Assembly: GCA_902785695.1 (NCBI GenBank)
Contig: CACZZQ010000012.1
Coordinates: forward strand, 1-64,000
Origin: an uncultured Prevotellaceae bacterium
GTDB taxonomy: Bacteria; Bacteroidota; Bacteroidia; Bacteroidales; Bacteroidaceae
Direction of reading: 5' to 3'
Length of the DNA: 64,000 bases
In this document: one piece after another, positions 7,956 through 17,923 of the stretch
Layout: every line of letters starts with the position of its first letter
Position numbering within the stretch: the stretch's first letter is position 1
Made by a program: the position numbers and the translations under genes
The notes under the pieces: model-generated
What the model saw: only the letters and a program-made list of their open reading frames with translations
Database searches by the model: none
Told to the model about the DNA's origin: nothing

Positions 7956-10900
7956 GTGAAAAAACAACTGAAGCATATTGCCATTGCATCCATAGTAGCG
8001 ATGATTGCCATCCTGGCCCTTCCGCTACTTATCTATGTATCACCTATTCAGAACTGGCTGGTGCAGCAGGTGGCAATGATTGCTTCAGAAAAGACTGGCT
8101 ATGACATCAGTGTGGAATATGTGGACCTCAGTTTTCCACTCAACCTGGGAATTGAGGGTGTCACCGTAGTACAGGAAGGTGATACAATAGCCCATATACA
8201 CAGGGCCATAGTTGACGTGGGCTTACTGCCGTTAATGAATGGCAACCTAACGGTTGACAAACTGGAACTACAGGATTCACACGTCAACACACTCAGTCTC
8301 ATATCAGATGTCCAGGTGAAAGGTGCACTGGGACTTTTCACGTTGAGTCCCAGCAAGATACTGCTTTCCGACAGCCACGTCAAGTTAGGCGATATCTTGC
8401 TTTCAGATGCAGACATCACCGTGTTGCTCAGCGATACTGCTGCCGTTGACTCCACGGAATCGGATTCCCTACCCTGGCTCATCGATGTCAGCAAACTCTC
8501 ACTCCTCCGATCCCAAGTCTCCATCCATCTGCCCGGCGACTCCATGCTGATTGCCATAGGTGCCGAACAAATGTTAGCTGACGGTGGACACATCAATCTG
8601 AAAGAAGAGCACTATGCCATAGACAAGTTCTCGTGGCAGGACGGAAATCTTTTGTTTGATATGCCCTATGAGTCCCATCAGGAACCAGGACTATTGGATT
8701 ACCTCCACATGGACATGAGCGGCATCAACTGGAGCATTGACTCACTGCTCTATGCCAGTCCTATTGTCAAGATGAACGTGCGCCATGCCGCCATGAAAGA
8801 CATCTGCGGACTGAGTATCACGGAGTTGAAAGGCATCGCTACCATTGATGACAATAGCATTCACCTGCCAGGACTTACCCTGCAAACGCCCTTCAGCAAT
8901 ATCTATGCCAAAGCAGATATTGACTTCAATATAGCCGACTCTATCAACCCAGGTCAGATGGACATAGTACTGGATGTACAGATGGGAAAGCAAGATGTCG
9001 CATGGTTCTATAACGAGCTGGACCTGAAGCGATTGCCAGACTGGCCTTTAGCACTGAAAGGTAAAGTGAAAGGCAACCTCACCCGGCGTCTGAAGATTGA
9101 CGATGCCCACCTGTCGTGGCCCACTGTCGCCGAAGCCGATGCTAATGGTACCATAGACCGACTCATGGATGCCAAGCACATGGCTGCCGACATAGACTTA
9201 CAAACCAAGGCCTACAACATTCAACCTCTGTTAGCCACCTTCGACGTGCCTACTACGGACGTAAAAATACCCAACGGACTGGCCATTGACGGGAACCTAC
9301 AGGCCAACGGTCCGCGCTACACCACCCGCCTGACAGTTTATGAAGGCAAGGGAATGGCACAGTTAAGCGGATTCTTCGATGCAAACTTGACGAAGTACGA
9401 CGCACAAGCCAACGCAAAAGAGCTAAACTTAAGTCACTTCCTACCAAACCTGCCTCTTTCGACGTTCACTGCTCAAATTGCCATAAACGGCAAAGGTACG
9501 GATTTCTTCAGTCCCAGCACATGGATTAATGCCGATGCCCACATCGCACATCTGGGATACGAACATCGCGACCTGAATGACATCAAGACACAGGCACACC
9601 TGAAAAAAGGTCATGTCATGATGGACCTGATTTCCTGCAATGCCTTCGTCGACGGCACACTCAGCATGGATGCTACCCTCACAAAAGAAGGTAAACACGA
9701 CAATATCCAGTCAAAGTTGTCAACAGACTTAAGCCACTTTGACCTTTATGCCTTAGGCATCACTCCAGACCCGCTTACCATTGGACTCTCCGGCAGTTTC
9801 GACTTAAGCAGCAATTTGGATGACACCCATCGACTAAGCGGACTTATTGAGAACATCTCACTGCGCGACTCGATGAAGGTCTATCAACCGGAAAAGGTAG
9901 GCATTTTGATGAACCTGAGACCCGACACCACTTACTTGAGAGCGCAGAGCGGCTCGCTCATCATCAAGCTGGATGCCAGCGGCGGCTATCAGCCACTGGC
10001 AGAACAGCTATCGGCACTTGGCGACAGCATAGCCTCACAGTTCAACCGACGCATTATCGACCAGATGGCACTGAAACAGATGTTGCCAACAGCACGCCTG
10101 TACATGAGCAGTGGACGCGACAACCCCATGGCCAACTTTCTGAAATCAGTTGCCAACACCGACTTTAAAGAACTGCTTATCAACATAGACACCTCGCCCA
10201 TCACCGGAGTAAACGGTAATGCGCATATCTTCAACCTGAATGCCGACTCCACGCGCATAGACACTATCTATGTTACGTTGAAAGACAAGCCCAATCACGG
10301 CCTGACCTTCCAAGGACGCATAGCCAACAACCGCCGTAATCCGCAGTTTATATTCACTGCCACAGTAGACGGATTAATACAAGAGCATGGTGTCAGTCTG
10401 GGCGTACGCTTCAACGACGACAAAGGTCAGTTAGCCCTACGCCTCGGAACAAAAGTTGAGATGGAAGACGACGGACTGCGATTCCGTCTGCTTCCCAGCA
10501 ACCCCACCATCGGCTATAGGGTGTTCACGCTCAACGATGACAACTACCTCTTCCTGCAAAATAACCTACGGCTTCAGGCTAAGGTGAACCTGTTGGCCGA
10601 CGACGGCACAGGTATAAGGGTCTATTCCGAAGGCCAAGACTCCACCATGTTGCAAGACCTCACCGTTAGCTTGAACAAATTCGACTTAGGCAAACTGACC
10701 GCTGCCATACCTTACATACCCCAGGTCACCGGCATTCTCAATGGCGACTACCACCTGATGATGGACGAAAAGAAACAGATCTCAGTAGCCAGCGATATGC
10801 AAGTCAAGGACCTGACCTACGAAGGCAGTCCCATGGGTAACCTTAGTTCTGAATTCGTCTATATGCAGCGTGAAGACGACACCCACGCCGTGGAAGGCAC

Positions 10901-12650
10901 ATTGGCACAAAACGGTCGCGAGGTGGCAACTTTCAACGGAAGCTATCGCAACAAGAAAGTGACAGAAGGCCATGAGCATATTGATGGCACCCTGACACTG
11001 ATGCGCACGCCATTAAATCTGATCAACGGTTTCATCCCCAACCAGATCATTGGTTTCGAAGGTTTTGCAGAAGGTGAGATGAGCGTAGTGGGATCAATGG
11101 ACAAACCAGAAGTCAACGGCGAAATTTACCTCGACTCAGCCTTCCTGATTAGTCAGCCCTACGGCGTACAAATGCGCTTCGACAACGACCCGGTGCGTAT
11201 TCAGCAGTCAAAGCTGTTGCTCGAAAACTTCACCATGTATGCCTATAACGACAACCCGCTGAACATGATGGGAGATATCGACTTCCATGATTTGAACCAT
11301 ATAACGATGGATATGCGGATGCGTGCCAACAACTACCAACTCATCAACTCGAAGCAAACGGCCAAGTCCATCGCCTACGGAAAGGGATTCGTCAATTTCT
11401 TTGCCGTCATGCGCGGGCCTTTGGAACGTCTGAAGATGCGTGGACGATTAGATGTACTTGGCACTACCGACCTAACCTACCTGCTACTCGACTCACCATT
11501 GTCGACAGACAATCAACTGGACGAGCTGGTGAAATTCACCGACTTCAGCGACACCACGCAAACCATAGTTCAACGTCCTGCGCCAGACGGGCTGGAAATG
11601 GATCTGCGCATCAGCATCGACCCTGGTGTCCATGTAAAATGTGGACTGAATCCGGATTTGAGCAACTACGTAGACCTCTTCGGAGGCGGCGACCTACGCA
11701 TGATCTACAATAATATCGACAACTTGCAACTAACCGGACGCTATACTTTGAACAGCGGCGAAATGAAATATTCACTTCCTGTGATTCCCCTGAAGACCTT
11801 CAGCATTCAGGACGGCAGCTACGTGGAATTTACAGGAGATCCCATGAACCCCACGCTTAATATCACGGCTACGGAACATAATACCGCCAGCGTAGGACAA
11901 GAGGGAGAGCAGACCCGCAGCGTGGCGTTCAACTGCGGCGTAACCATCACCCGCACGCTAAACGACATGGGGCTGGATTTTATCATCGAGGCACCAGAGG
12001 ACTACACCATCAACAGCGAGCTCAATGCCATGTCGGCCGAGCAACGCAGCAAACTGGCAGTCACCATGCTGACTACGGGTATGTATCTGGCTGATGGCAA
12101 CACACGCGGATTCTCCATGAACTCTGCCCTCAACTCATTCCTGGAAAGTGAAATCAACAATATCACGGGCAACACACTGAACAATGTTGACCTGAGCGTA
12201 GGTCTTGACAACACCACCGATGCCTCAGGAAAGACACGCACAAACTACTCCTTTAAGTTTGCCAAGCGATTCTGGAACAACCGCTTGAAAGTACAAATTG
12301 GAGGAAAGGTGTCCACGGGCAACGAAGCTACCCAGGAAAACGGCCGCAACCAGTCGTTCTTCGATAATGTCACGATGGAATACCGCCTCAGTGCCACGTC
12401 CAACCAATACGTCAAGCTATTCTACGACCAGAACTCCTACGACTGGCTCGAAGGCTATACCAGCAAATACGGCGGCGGCTATATCTGGAAAAAGAAGTTG
12501 CAGACACTCAACGAGCTCATCAAACCGGCACCTGCCCCAACCATCGGTACGGGCAGTATGCGCAGGATGCCTAACGACTCCATACACCGTACGCCCAATG
12601 ACTCCATACGCCGTACGCCCAACGACACTATAAAGGCTATTACAAGATGA
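7956..12650 (+). CDS. tamB: TamB-like translocation and assembly module protein
   Basis: 1564 residues with a GTG start. One N-terminal membrane helix (about 10-32) is followed by a very long beta-rich AsmA/DUF490-type body, the fold of proteins that bridge inner and outer membranes and serve outer-membrane protein assembly or lipid transport. The conserved C-terminal TamB domain occupies roughly 1150-1530 (YTLNSGEMKYSLPVIPLKTF, and a barrel-like ending). The stop overlaps the start of tamL (ATGA), showing translational coupling. The last 30 residues hold three copies of an 8-residue repeat with PNDSI, encoded by 24-bp units (12562-12633), which looks like a recent addition to the tail. Confidence 0.9.
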   Translation: MKKQLKHIAIASIVAMIAILALPLLIYVSPIQNWLVQQVAMIASEKTGYDISVEYVDLSFPLNLGIEGVTVVQEGDTIAHIHRAIVDVGLLPLMNGNLTVDKLELQDSHVNTLSLISDVQVKGALGLFTLSPSKILLSDSHVKLGDILLSDADITVLLSDTAAVDSTESDSLPWLIDVSKLSLLRSQVSIHLPGDSMLIAIGAEQMLADGGHINLKEEHYAIDKFSWQDGNLLFDMPYESHQEPGLLDYLHMDMSGINWSIDSLLYASPIVKMNVRHAAMKDICGLSITELKGIATIDDNSIHLPGLTLQTPFSNIYAKADIDFNIADSINPGQMDIVLDVQMGKQDVAWFYNELDLKRLPDWPLALKGKVKGNLTRRLKIDDAHLSWPTVAEADANGTIDRLMDAKHMAADIDLQTKAYNIQPLLATFDVPTTDVKIPNGLAIDGNLQANGPRYTTRLTVYEGKGMAQLSGFFDANLTKYDAQANAKELNLSHFLPNLPLSTFTAQIAINGKGTDFFSPSTWINADAHIAHLGYEHRDLNDIKTQAHLKKGHVMMDLISCNAFVDGTLSMDATLTKEGKHDNIQSKLSTDLSHFDLYALGITPDPLTIGLSGSFDLSSNLDDTHRLSGLIENISLRDSMKVYQPEKVGILMNLRPDTTYLRAQSGSLIIKLDASGGYQPLAEQLSALGDSIASQFNRRIIDQMALKQMLPTARLYMSSGRDNPMANFLKSVANTDFKELLINIDTSPITGVNGNAHIFNLNADSTRIDTIYVTLKDKPNHGLTFQGRIANNRRNPQFIFTATVDGLIQEHGVSLGVRFNDDKGQLALRLGTKVEMEDDGLRFRLLPSNPTIGYRVFTLNDDNYLFLQNNLRLQAKVNLLADDGTGIRVYSEGQDSTMLQDLTVSLNKFDLGKLTAAIPYIPQVTGILNGDYHLMMDEKKQISVASDMQVKDLTYEGSPMGNLSSEFVYMQREDDTHAVEGTLAQNGREVATFNGSYRNKKVTEGHEHIDGTLTLMRTPLNLINGFIPNQIIGFEGFAEGEMSVVGSMDKPEVNGEIYLDSAFLISQPYGVQMRFDNDPVRIQQSKLLLENFTMYAYNDNPLNMMGDIDFHDLNHITMDMRMRANNYQLINSKQTAKSIAYGKGFVNFFAVMRGPLERLKMRGRLDVLGTTDLTYLLLDSPLSTDNQLDELVKFTDFSDTTQTIVQRPAPDGLEMDLRISIDPGVHVKCGLNPDLSNYVDLFGGGDLRMIYNNIDNLQLTGRYTLNSGEMKYSLPVIPLKTFSIQDGSYVEFTGDPMNPTLNITATEHNTASVGQEGEQTRSVAFNCGVTITRTLNDMGLDFIIEAPEDYTINSELNAMSAEQRSKLAVTMLTTGMYLADGNTRGFSMNSALNSFLESEINNITGNTLNNVDLSVGLDNTTDASGKTRTNYSFKFAKRFWNNRLKVQIGGKVSTGNEATQENGRNQSFFDNVTMEYRLSATSNQYVKLFYDQNSYDWLEGYTSKYGGGYIWKKKLQTLNELIKPAPAPTIGTGSMRRMPNDSIHRTPNDSIRRTPNDTIKAITR
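12562..12633 (+). repeat. 24-bp in-frame repeat at tamB 3' end
   Basis: Three tandem units encoding variants of R-T-P-N-D-S-I-R just before the tamB stop. Confidence 0.75.
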
Positions 12651-15076
12651 AGACCAACAGACTTTACATATTCTCCCTGTTACTGATGCTGCTTACGTCG
12701 TGCTCAACGACAAAGTACATCCCCGACGATGACTATTTGTTCACAGGCCTTACCAAGATTGAATACAAGGACTATGAAGACAATGAGAACTTCATCTCTA
12801 CCCAGGAAGAGATTGAAGCCGCATTGGCAACAGCACCTAATGGAGCTCTTTTAGGAAGCAGCTACTATCGCACACCTTTTCCTTATGGTCTATGGATCTG
12901 GAACTATGCCCACGGCTCAAGTGGCAAGTTTAAGAAATGGCTCAACAAGAATTTTGGAAAGGCTCCAGTACTGATGAGCCAGGTCAACCCTGCCCTTCGG
13001 GCATCAGTAGCACAGTCTGTCCTCCGTAAGAACGGTTATCTACATGGTCAGGTTAGCTTCGAGGAAAAGCCACAGAAGAACCCTAAGAAGATGAAAATCG
13101 GCTATACAGTGACCCTCGACACGCTGTTTACCATCGATACGCTGAGCTACGTCAACTTCCCTCCACAGATGCAGGCACTTCTCGACTCCACCATGAGTGA
13201 TGCGCAAGCCAAGGCAGGCGATCCCTTTAACGTGGCAACTCTCGATGCAGAGCGTACACGTCTCAGCCAACTGTTCCGTAACAACGGCTACTATTACTTT
13301 CAGCCAGGCTATGCCAGCTATCTGGCCGACACCTTCGATGTGCGCAACCGTGCGAAGATGCGCCTGCAACTGGCCGATTCTATGCCCGAGCAGGTCCTAC
13401 ATCCCTGGTACGTAGGCAATATCAAGATGCAACTGCGCCAAAGCGCACGCCAAGAGATGACCGACAGTATTGGCCGCCGTTTCCTGAAGATATACTATGG
13501 CACCGGTAAGAAACACGCACCTATCAGTCCTCGTGTCATTCTGCGCGACCTGAAGCTACGCCCGCGCCGTCTGTTCAGCTACAGCGACTACACAGAATCT
13601 GTACAAAAGGTTAACGGTTCGGGAGTATTCTCGTCGGTTGACCTACAGTTCACGCCCCGCGACCGCGACACGCTTGACCTTACACTCAACTGCACTTTCG
13701 ACAAGCCTTGGGATGTGTATCTGGAGACCAACTTCGTAAACCGCACTATCGGACGTATGGGACCAGAGCTAAAATTAGGTTTCACCCGTAGAAATGCTTT
13801 CCGAGGCGGTGAGAAGCTGGATGTAAACGCACATGGCTCGTATGAGTGGCAGACCAGTTCGCATGAGTCGAACATGAGTACATACCAATATGGTGCCGAT
13901 GCATCCTTAGAATTTCCAAGAATTATTCTTCCATTCTATAGAGAAGGCGTGAAACGTGACAAAAGCGGACAAGTGAAACGCGACAAGAACGGACAGGCAA
14001 AACGCCCACGTCAGTTTTATGCCACGCCATGGACTATCGCAAAGGTATCTACCGACATCATCAACCGTCCCGACTATTACAAGATGCACATCGTAAGCGG
14101 AGAGTGGACCTACCGCTGGCAACCAAGCGAAAGTTCCTACCATGAGTTCTCGCCCATCACACTGAAATATCAGTTCATGAACTCACACACCAATACGTTC
14201 GAGGAAATCGTTAACCAGAATCCGTATATCGCCATAGCAATGAACGACTATTTCATACCAAAGATGCGATATACCTATACATACAATTCAACAAGAAACA
14301 AGCCAAATCCCATCCGATGGGAATTGACACTTGAGGAAGCCGGCAACGTAACAGCCCTCTACGATGTGCTGATACAGGGCTACGGATGGAACGAGAAAGA
14401 GAAGCCCCTCTTCAAGAATCCATATTCGCAATATGTCAAGATAGAGACCGACCTGACCAAGACATGGCCTATAGACTCGAAATCGCAGTTAGTAGGACAT
14501 ATCAACGCCGGTGTGATGTGGAGCTATGGCAACGCTACCGATGCCCCATTCAGCGAGCGCTTTTATGCCGGCGGTGCCAATAGCATCCGAGCATTCACCG
14601 TGCGAACCATAGGCCCCGGTTCCTATCCCACGATAAGCAACAATGTTGCCGGCAGACAACTGTCATATCTGCTTCAGAACGGAGACTCCAAGCTCATCAT
14701 GAACCTGGAATACCGCCGACAGCTGTTGGGCAACCTCTATGGAGCCATTTTCCTTGATGCAGGCAATGTATGGAGTACCGGCGACTACACCCTTAACCCT
14801 GATGATTTAGGCGACTTGGATGATGATGACAGAGAAGTCATCAACATCTGGAACAGGGAAGTGTCAGACCTGAGTTTCAAACCGGGGAAACTCCTCAAGC
14901 ATTTAGCTACCGGCACAGGCTTAGGCCTGCGCTACGATATGGACTTCCTTGTCATACGAGTGGACTGGGGCTTTGGTCTGCACGTACCTTACACTACTGA
15001 CAAATCTGGATATTTCAACATACCGCGATTCAAAGATATGCATTCGTTGCATCTGGCTATCGGGTACCCATTCTAA
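12647..15076 (+). CDS. tamL: TamL-type lipoprotein, BamA/TamA-like outer-membrane assembly protein
   Basis: 809 residues. The lipobox LLTSC places a lipid anchor at about Cys19, which separates this Bacteroidota TamL group from TamA. POTRA-like modules follow (about 120-340), then a C-terminal 16-strand Omp85 barrel with the GGANSIRAFTVRTIGPGSY signature (xRGxx-like loop element) and a final strand ending in Phe (LAIGYPF). It partners with TamB, with which it overlaps by four bases. A lysine-rich insertion around residue 435 contains two 8-residue units (VKRDKSGQ, VKRDKNGQ) encoded by 24-bp repeats. No terminator is obvious; the gap to 15249 holds a simple repeat. Confidence 0.88.
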   Translation: MKTNRLYIFSLLLMLLTSCSTTKYIPDDDYLFTGLTKIEYKDYEDNENFISTQEEIEAALATAPNGALLGSSYYRTPFPYGLWIWNYAHGSSGKFKKWLNKNFGKAPVLMSQVNPALRASVAQSVLRKNGYLHGQVSFEEKPQKNPKKMKIGYTVTLDTLFTIDTLSYVNFPPQMQALLDSTMSDAQAKAGDPFNVATLDAERTRLSQLFRNNGYYYFQPGYASYLADTFDVRNRAKMRLQLADSMPEQVLHPWYVGNIKMQLRQSARQEMTDSIGRRFLKIYYGTGKKHAPISPRVILRDLKLRPRRLFSYSDYTESVQKVNGSGVFSSVDLQFTPRDRDTLDLTLNCTFDKPWDVYLETNFVNRTIGRMGPELKLGFTRRNAFRGGEKLDVNAHGSYEWQTSSHESNMSTYQYGADASLEFPRIILPFYREGVKRDKSGQVKRDKNGQAKRPRQFYATPWTIAKVSTDIINRPDYYKMHIVSGEWTYRWQPSESSYHEFSPITLKYQFMNSHTNTFEEIVNQNPYIAIAMNDYFIPKMRYTYTYNSTRNKPNPIRWELTLEEAGNVTALYDVLIQGYGWNEKEKPLFKNPYSQYVKIETDLTKTWPIDSKSQLVGHINAGVMWSYGNATDAPFSERFYAGGANSIRAFTVRTIGPGSYPTISNNVAGRQLSYLLQNGDSKLIMNLEYRRQLLGNLYGAIFLDAGNVWSTGDYTLNPDDLGDLDDDDREVINIWNREVSDLSFKPGKLLKHLATGTGLGLRYDMDFLVIRVDWGFGLHVPYTTDKSGYFNIPRFKDMHSLHLAIGYPF
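13948..14001 (+). repeat. 24-bp in-frame duplication in tamL
   Basis: Two adjacent copies encoding VKRD-K-S/N-GQ, plus a partial third (AKRP), in a surface loop of the barrel. Confidence 0.65.
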
Positions 15077-15156
15077 GAGTGTGAAGAGAGGAATATTGAG
15101 TGTGGAGAGAGAGGTGTTTAGCGAGATGAAAAGTTAATTTTTGTAGAGCGGAAGCA

Positions 15157-15190
15157 AATTCTCAATTCTCAATTCTCAATTCTCAATTAT
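15157..15190. repeat. AATTCTC heptamer microsatellite in a promoter
   Basis: Four perfect copies of AATTCTC and one degenerate copy. The array ends about seven bases before the -7 box and occupies the place where the -33 box should be. Confidence 0.85.
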
Positions 15191-15196
15191 AATTCG

Positions 15197-15204
15197 TAAC
15201 TTTG
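15197..15204 (+). promoter_or_regulatory. -7 box for the nucleotidyltransferase operon
   Basis: TAACTTTG. The expected -33 TTTG is missing; the heptamer repeat covers that region. Confidence 0.6.
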
Positions 15205-15249
15205 CCACCAAAATAATAATATTGTTTAACCTACAAATTCAAACAAAAC

Positions 15250-16191
15250 ATGAAACCAACTCTATTCTTACTCGCTGCTGGAATGGGTAGCCGCTACGGT
15301 GGTCTGAAACAGCTTGACGGTCTGGGTCCAAACGGCGAAACCATCATGGACTATAGTATCTACGATGCCATTCAGGCTGGATTCGGCAAAATCGTATGGG
15401 TAATTCGTAAGGACTTCGAGGAGCAGTTCCGCACTCAGATCCTCTCTAAATATCAGGGACAAATACCCTGTGAGCTTTGCTTCCAGGCTCTTGACGCACT
15501 GCCTGAAGGCTTCAAGGTACCTGAAGGCCGTGTAAAGCCTTGGGGAACCAACCACGCTGTGCTGATGGGCAAGGACGTGATCAAGGAACCGTTCTGCGTA
15601 ATCAACTGCGACGACTTCTATGGTCGCGATGCCTTCATGCAGATTGGCAAGTTCCTGAGCAATCTGCCCGATGGAGCCAAGAACGAATATGCCATGGTAG
15701 GCTTCCGCGTAAGCAACACGCTATCGGAGAACGGTACTGTAGCTCGCGGCGTATGCGCTTATAACGAGAAGCGTCATCTGACCGATGTCGTAGAGCGCAC
15801 GGAGATTGTACGCTGTGCCGAGGACGGTTCAAAGGCAGGCGAGGCCGATCAGCCTATCCGTTTCAAGGACGAGAACGGCAAGTGGGAGGCACTGGGTGAG
15901 AACGTACCCGTATCAATGAATATGTGGGGCTTTACTCCCGACTACTTCGACTACAGTGAGGCTTACTTCAAGGAGTTCCTCAGTGATCCTAAGAACATGG
16001 AGAACCTGAAGGCCGAGTTCTTTATCCCACTCATGGTCAACAAACTCATCAACGACGGCACTGCTACCTGCGAGGTACTTGATACCACCAGCGTATGGTT
16101 TGGCGTAACCTATGCCGCAGACCGCGATGCTACCGTAGCTCGCATCAAGAAGCTGGTTGACGAGGGCGTTTATCCCAACAAACTGTTTTAA
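15250..16191 (+). CDS. Sugar-phosphate nucleotidyltransferase family protein
   Basis: 313 residues. The N-terminal LAAGMGSRYGGLKQLD is the nucleotide-binding signature of NTP-transferases (Rossmann-like fold), and CVINCDDFYG near 118-127 carries the metal-binding Asp. It probably activates a sugar phosphate with an NTP, but the sugar and the nucleotide cannot be read from sequence. It heads a run of four co-directional genes; the next start codon follows its stop directly (TAAATG). The heptamer repeat in its promoter could modulate expression of the run. Confidence 0.8.
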   Translation: MKPTLFLLAAGMGSRYGGLKQLDGLGPNGETIMDYSIYDAIQAGFGKIVWVIRKDFEEQFRTQILSKYQGQIPCELCFQALDALPEGFKVPEGRVKPWGTNHAVLMGKDVIKEPFCVINCDDFYGRDAFMQIGKFLSNLPDGAKNEYAMVGFRVSNTLSENGTVARGVCAYNEKRHLTDVVERTEIVRCAEDGSKAGEADQPIRFKDENGKWEALGENVPVSMNMWGFTPDYFDYSEAYFKEFLSDPKNMENLKAEFFIPLMVNKLINDGTATCEVLDTTSVWFGVTYAADRDATVARIKKLVDEGVYPNKLF

Positions 16192-17214
16192 ATGCTCGAA
16201 AACATTATAACAGAACAAGCGTGCGAGCAACTTCGCACGCTTGTTTCTAATGCAAATACCATTATCTGCGTATGCCATCGTAGTCCTGACGGCGATGCCA
16301 TTGGCTCGTGTCTTGGTTGGGCAGAGTGCCTTCACATGATGGGCAAGGAAGTCCAGGTTATCATTCCAGACCAGTATCCCGACTTCCTGCAATGGTTACC
16401 CAATACAGAGAAAATCATACGCTACGACAAGCATAAGGAAGGTTGCGACTGGACCCTTCAACATGCCGACCTTATCTTCTGTCTTGACTTCAACACTGCC
16501 AGTCGAACAGGCGAAATGTGTGATGCGCTATGTGCTTCGCCCGCCAAGAAGGTGCTCATCGACCACCATCTCGGCCCAGATGTTGATACCACGCTCACCA
16601 TCTCCCGTCCCGAGGCCTCATCAACTTGTGAGCTGGTGTTCCGCTTGGCCTGGCAGTTAGGTCTCTTTGAAAACGCCACCAAGCATTTCGCCGTACCCGT
16701 TTACTGTGGTATGATGACCGATACGGGCGGCTTCACATTCAACAGCAACGACCCCGACATCTTCTTTATTATTGGTCAGTTGCTGACCAAACGCATCAAC
16801 AAAGATAAGATATACCGCAACGTATATCATAATTATTCCGAGAACCGCATCCGTATGATGGGCTACGTGCTGTACGAGAAACTCGTCTACGATGCCCAGC
16901 GGCACGCAGCCTATTTCACGCTAAGCCGCGAAGACTTGAAACGCTTTCATTTCATCAAGGGCGATGCAGAAGGATTAGTAAACATCCCCCAGCAGATCAA
17001 GGGGCTAAAAGTCAGTATCTCGCTGCGTGAGGATACAGAGAAAGAAAACCTCATTTGGGTAAGCCTGCGCTCTGTCGACGATTTCCCCTGCAACGAGATG
17101 GCAGCTCAGTTTTTCAACGGCGGTGGTCATCTGAACGCTTCTGGCGGCCGACTGGAATGTTCGCTTGATGAAGCCGTCAGAATAACAGAGAAAGCTATTG
17201 CTGCTTTCTGTTAA
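16192..17214 (+). CDS. DHH-family phosphoesterase (NrnA-like oligoribonuclease / pAp phosphatase)
   Basis: 340 residues. DHH motifs are visible: HRSPDGDAIGS (motif I), LDFN (motif II), LIDHHLGPD (the DHH triad, motif III) and a C-terminal DHHA1 domain with GGGHLNASGG that binds substrate. Family members with this layout degrade nanoRNAs to mononucleotides and may dephosphorylate pAp in sulfur assimilation. The start codon abuts the preceding stop and the next gene follows after 33 bases, consistent with an operon. Confidence 0.88.
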   Translation: MLENIITEQACEQLRTLVSNANTIICVCHRSPDGDAIGSCLGWAECLHMMGKEVQVIIPDQYPDFLQWLPNTEKIIRYDKHKEGCDWTLQHADLIFCLDFNTASRTGEMCDALCASPAKKVLIDHHLGPDVDTTLTISRPEASSTCELVFRLAWQLGLFENATKHFAVPVYCGMMTDTGGFTFNSNDPDIFFIIGQLLTKRINKDKIYRNVYHNYSENRIRMMGYVLYEKLVYDAQRHAAYFTLSREDLKRFHFIKGDAEGLVNIPQQIKGLKVSISLREDTEKENLIWVSLRSVDDFPCNEMAAQFFNGGGHLNASGGRLECSLDEAVRITEKAIAAFC

Positions 17215-17247
17215 CGAGAAAATAACGATATTAACGATATAAAAGAA

Positions 17248-17886
17248 ATGGCTAATAAAATCATTTGGATTCTGCTTGGCAGTATTTTGCTGCTTACATC
17301 GTGCAACGATTACGAGACCTATGGTGAGAAGAAGGATAAAGAGCGCTCAGCCATCAGCTCATTCATTGCCCGAGAAAACATCACCACCATCACGGAAGCT
17401 CAGTTCCATGCTAATGGCAACGTGACCGATACAACAAAAAATGAGTTCGTCTATTTAGACAACGATGGTGTCTATATGCAAATAGTTCACAAGGGCTATG
17501 GTCAACCCCTACAAAACGGAGAACGAGCCACGCTCCTCATGCGCTTCTTCGAGATGTGCATCATGGACTCTACTCAGTTATACAACGACACTTATCCGTA
17601 TGACCCCGACTACATGGTAGTGGAACGTACTGGCGCCAACTATCAGGCCTACTATCTCACCAACAGTCTGATGTACAGTACCTATGGCACCCAATCTGTA
17701 CCCTCAGGCCTCATTGCCCCTTTCCAATACATCAATGTAGGTCGTGAGACTGACGAGACAGGCCATATAGCGAAGGTAAAACTCATTGTACCCCACTCCA
17801 AGGGGCATACGCTGGCATCCAGTAACGTATATCCCTATTATTACGAAATCAGCTTTCAGCGCACCTACGACACTTTCGACAAATAG
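17248..17886 (+). CDS. DUF4827-type lipoprotein
   Basis: 212 residues. The signal sequence ends in the lipobox LLLTSC, so the mature protein is lipid-anchored. The body resembles the DUF4827 family of Bacteroidales, which may have an FKBP-like fold; no catalytic motif is visible. The order NrnA-like, DUF4827, GlmM recurs in Bacteroidales from general knowledge, hinting at a cell-envelope link. Function unknown. Confidence 0.75.
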   Translation: MANKIIWILLGSILLLTSCNDYETYGEKKDKERSAISSFIARENITTITEAQFHANGNVTDTTKNEFVYLDNDGVYMQIVHKGYGQPLQNGERATLLMRFFEMCIMDSTQLYNDTYPYDPDYMVVERTGANYQAYYLTNSLMYSTYGTQSVPSGLIAPFQYINVGRETDETGHIAKVKLIVPHSKGHTLASSNVYPYYYEISFQRTYDTFDK

Positions 17887-17923
17887 CATTATATAGCACA
17901 ATAAACAAATTACATATATTATT

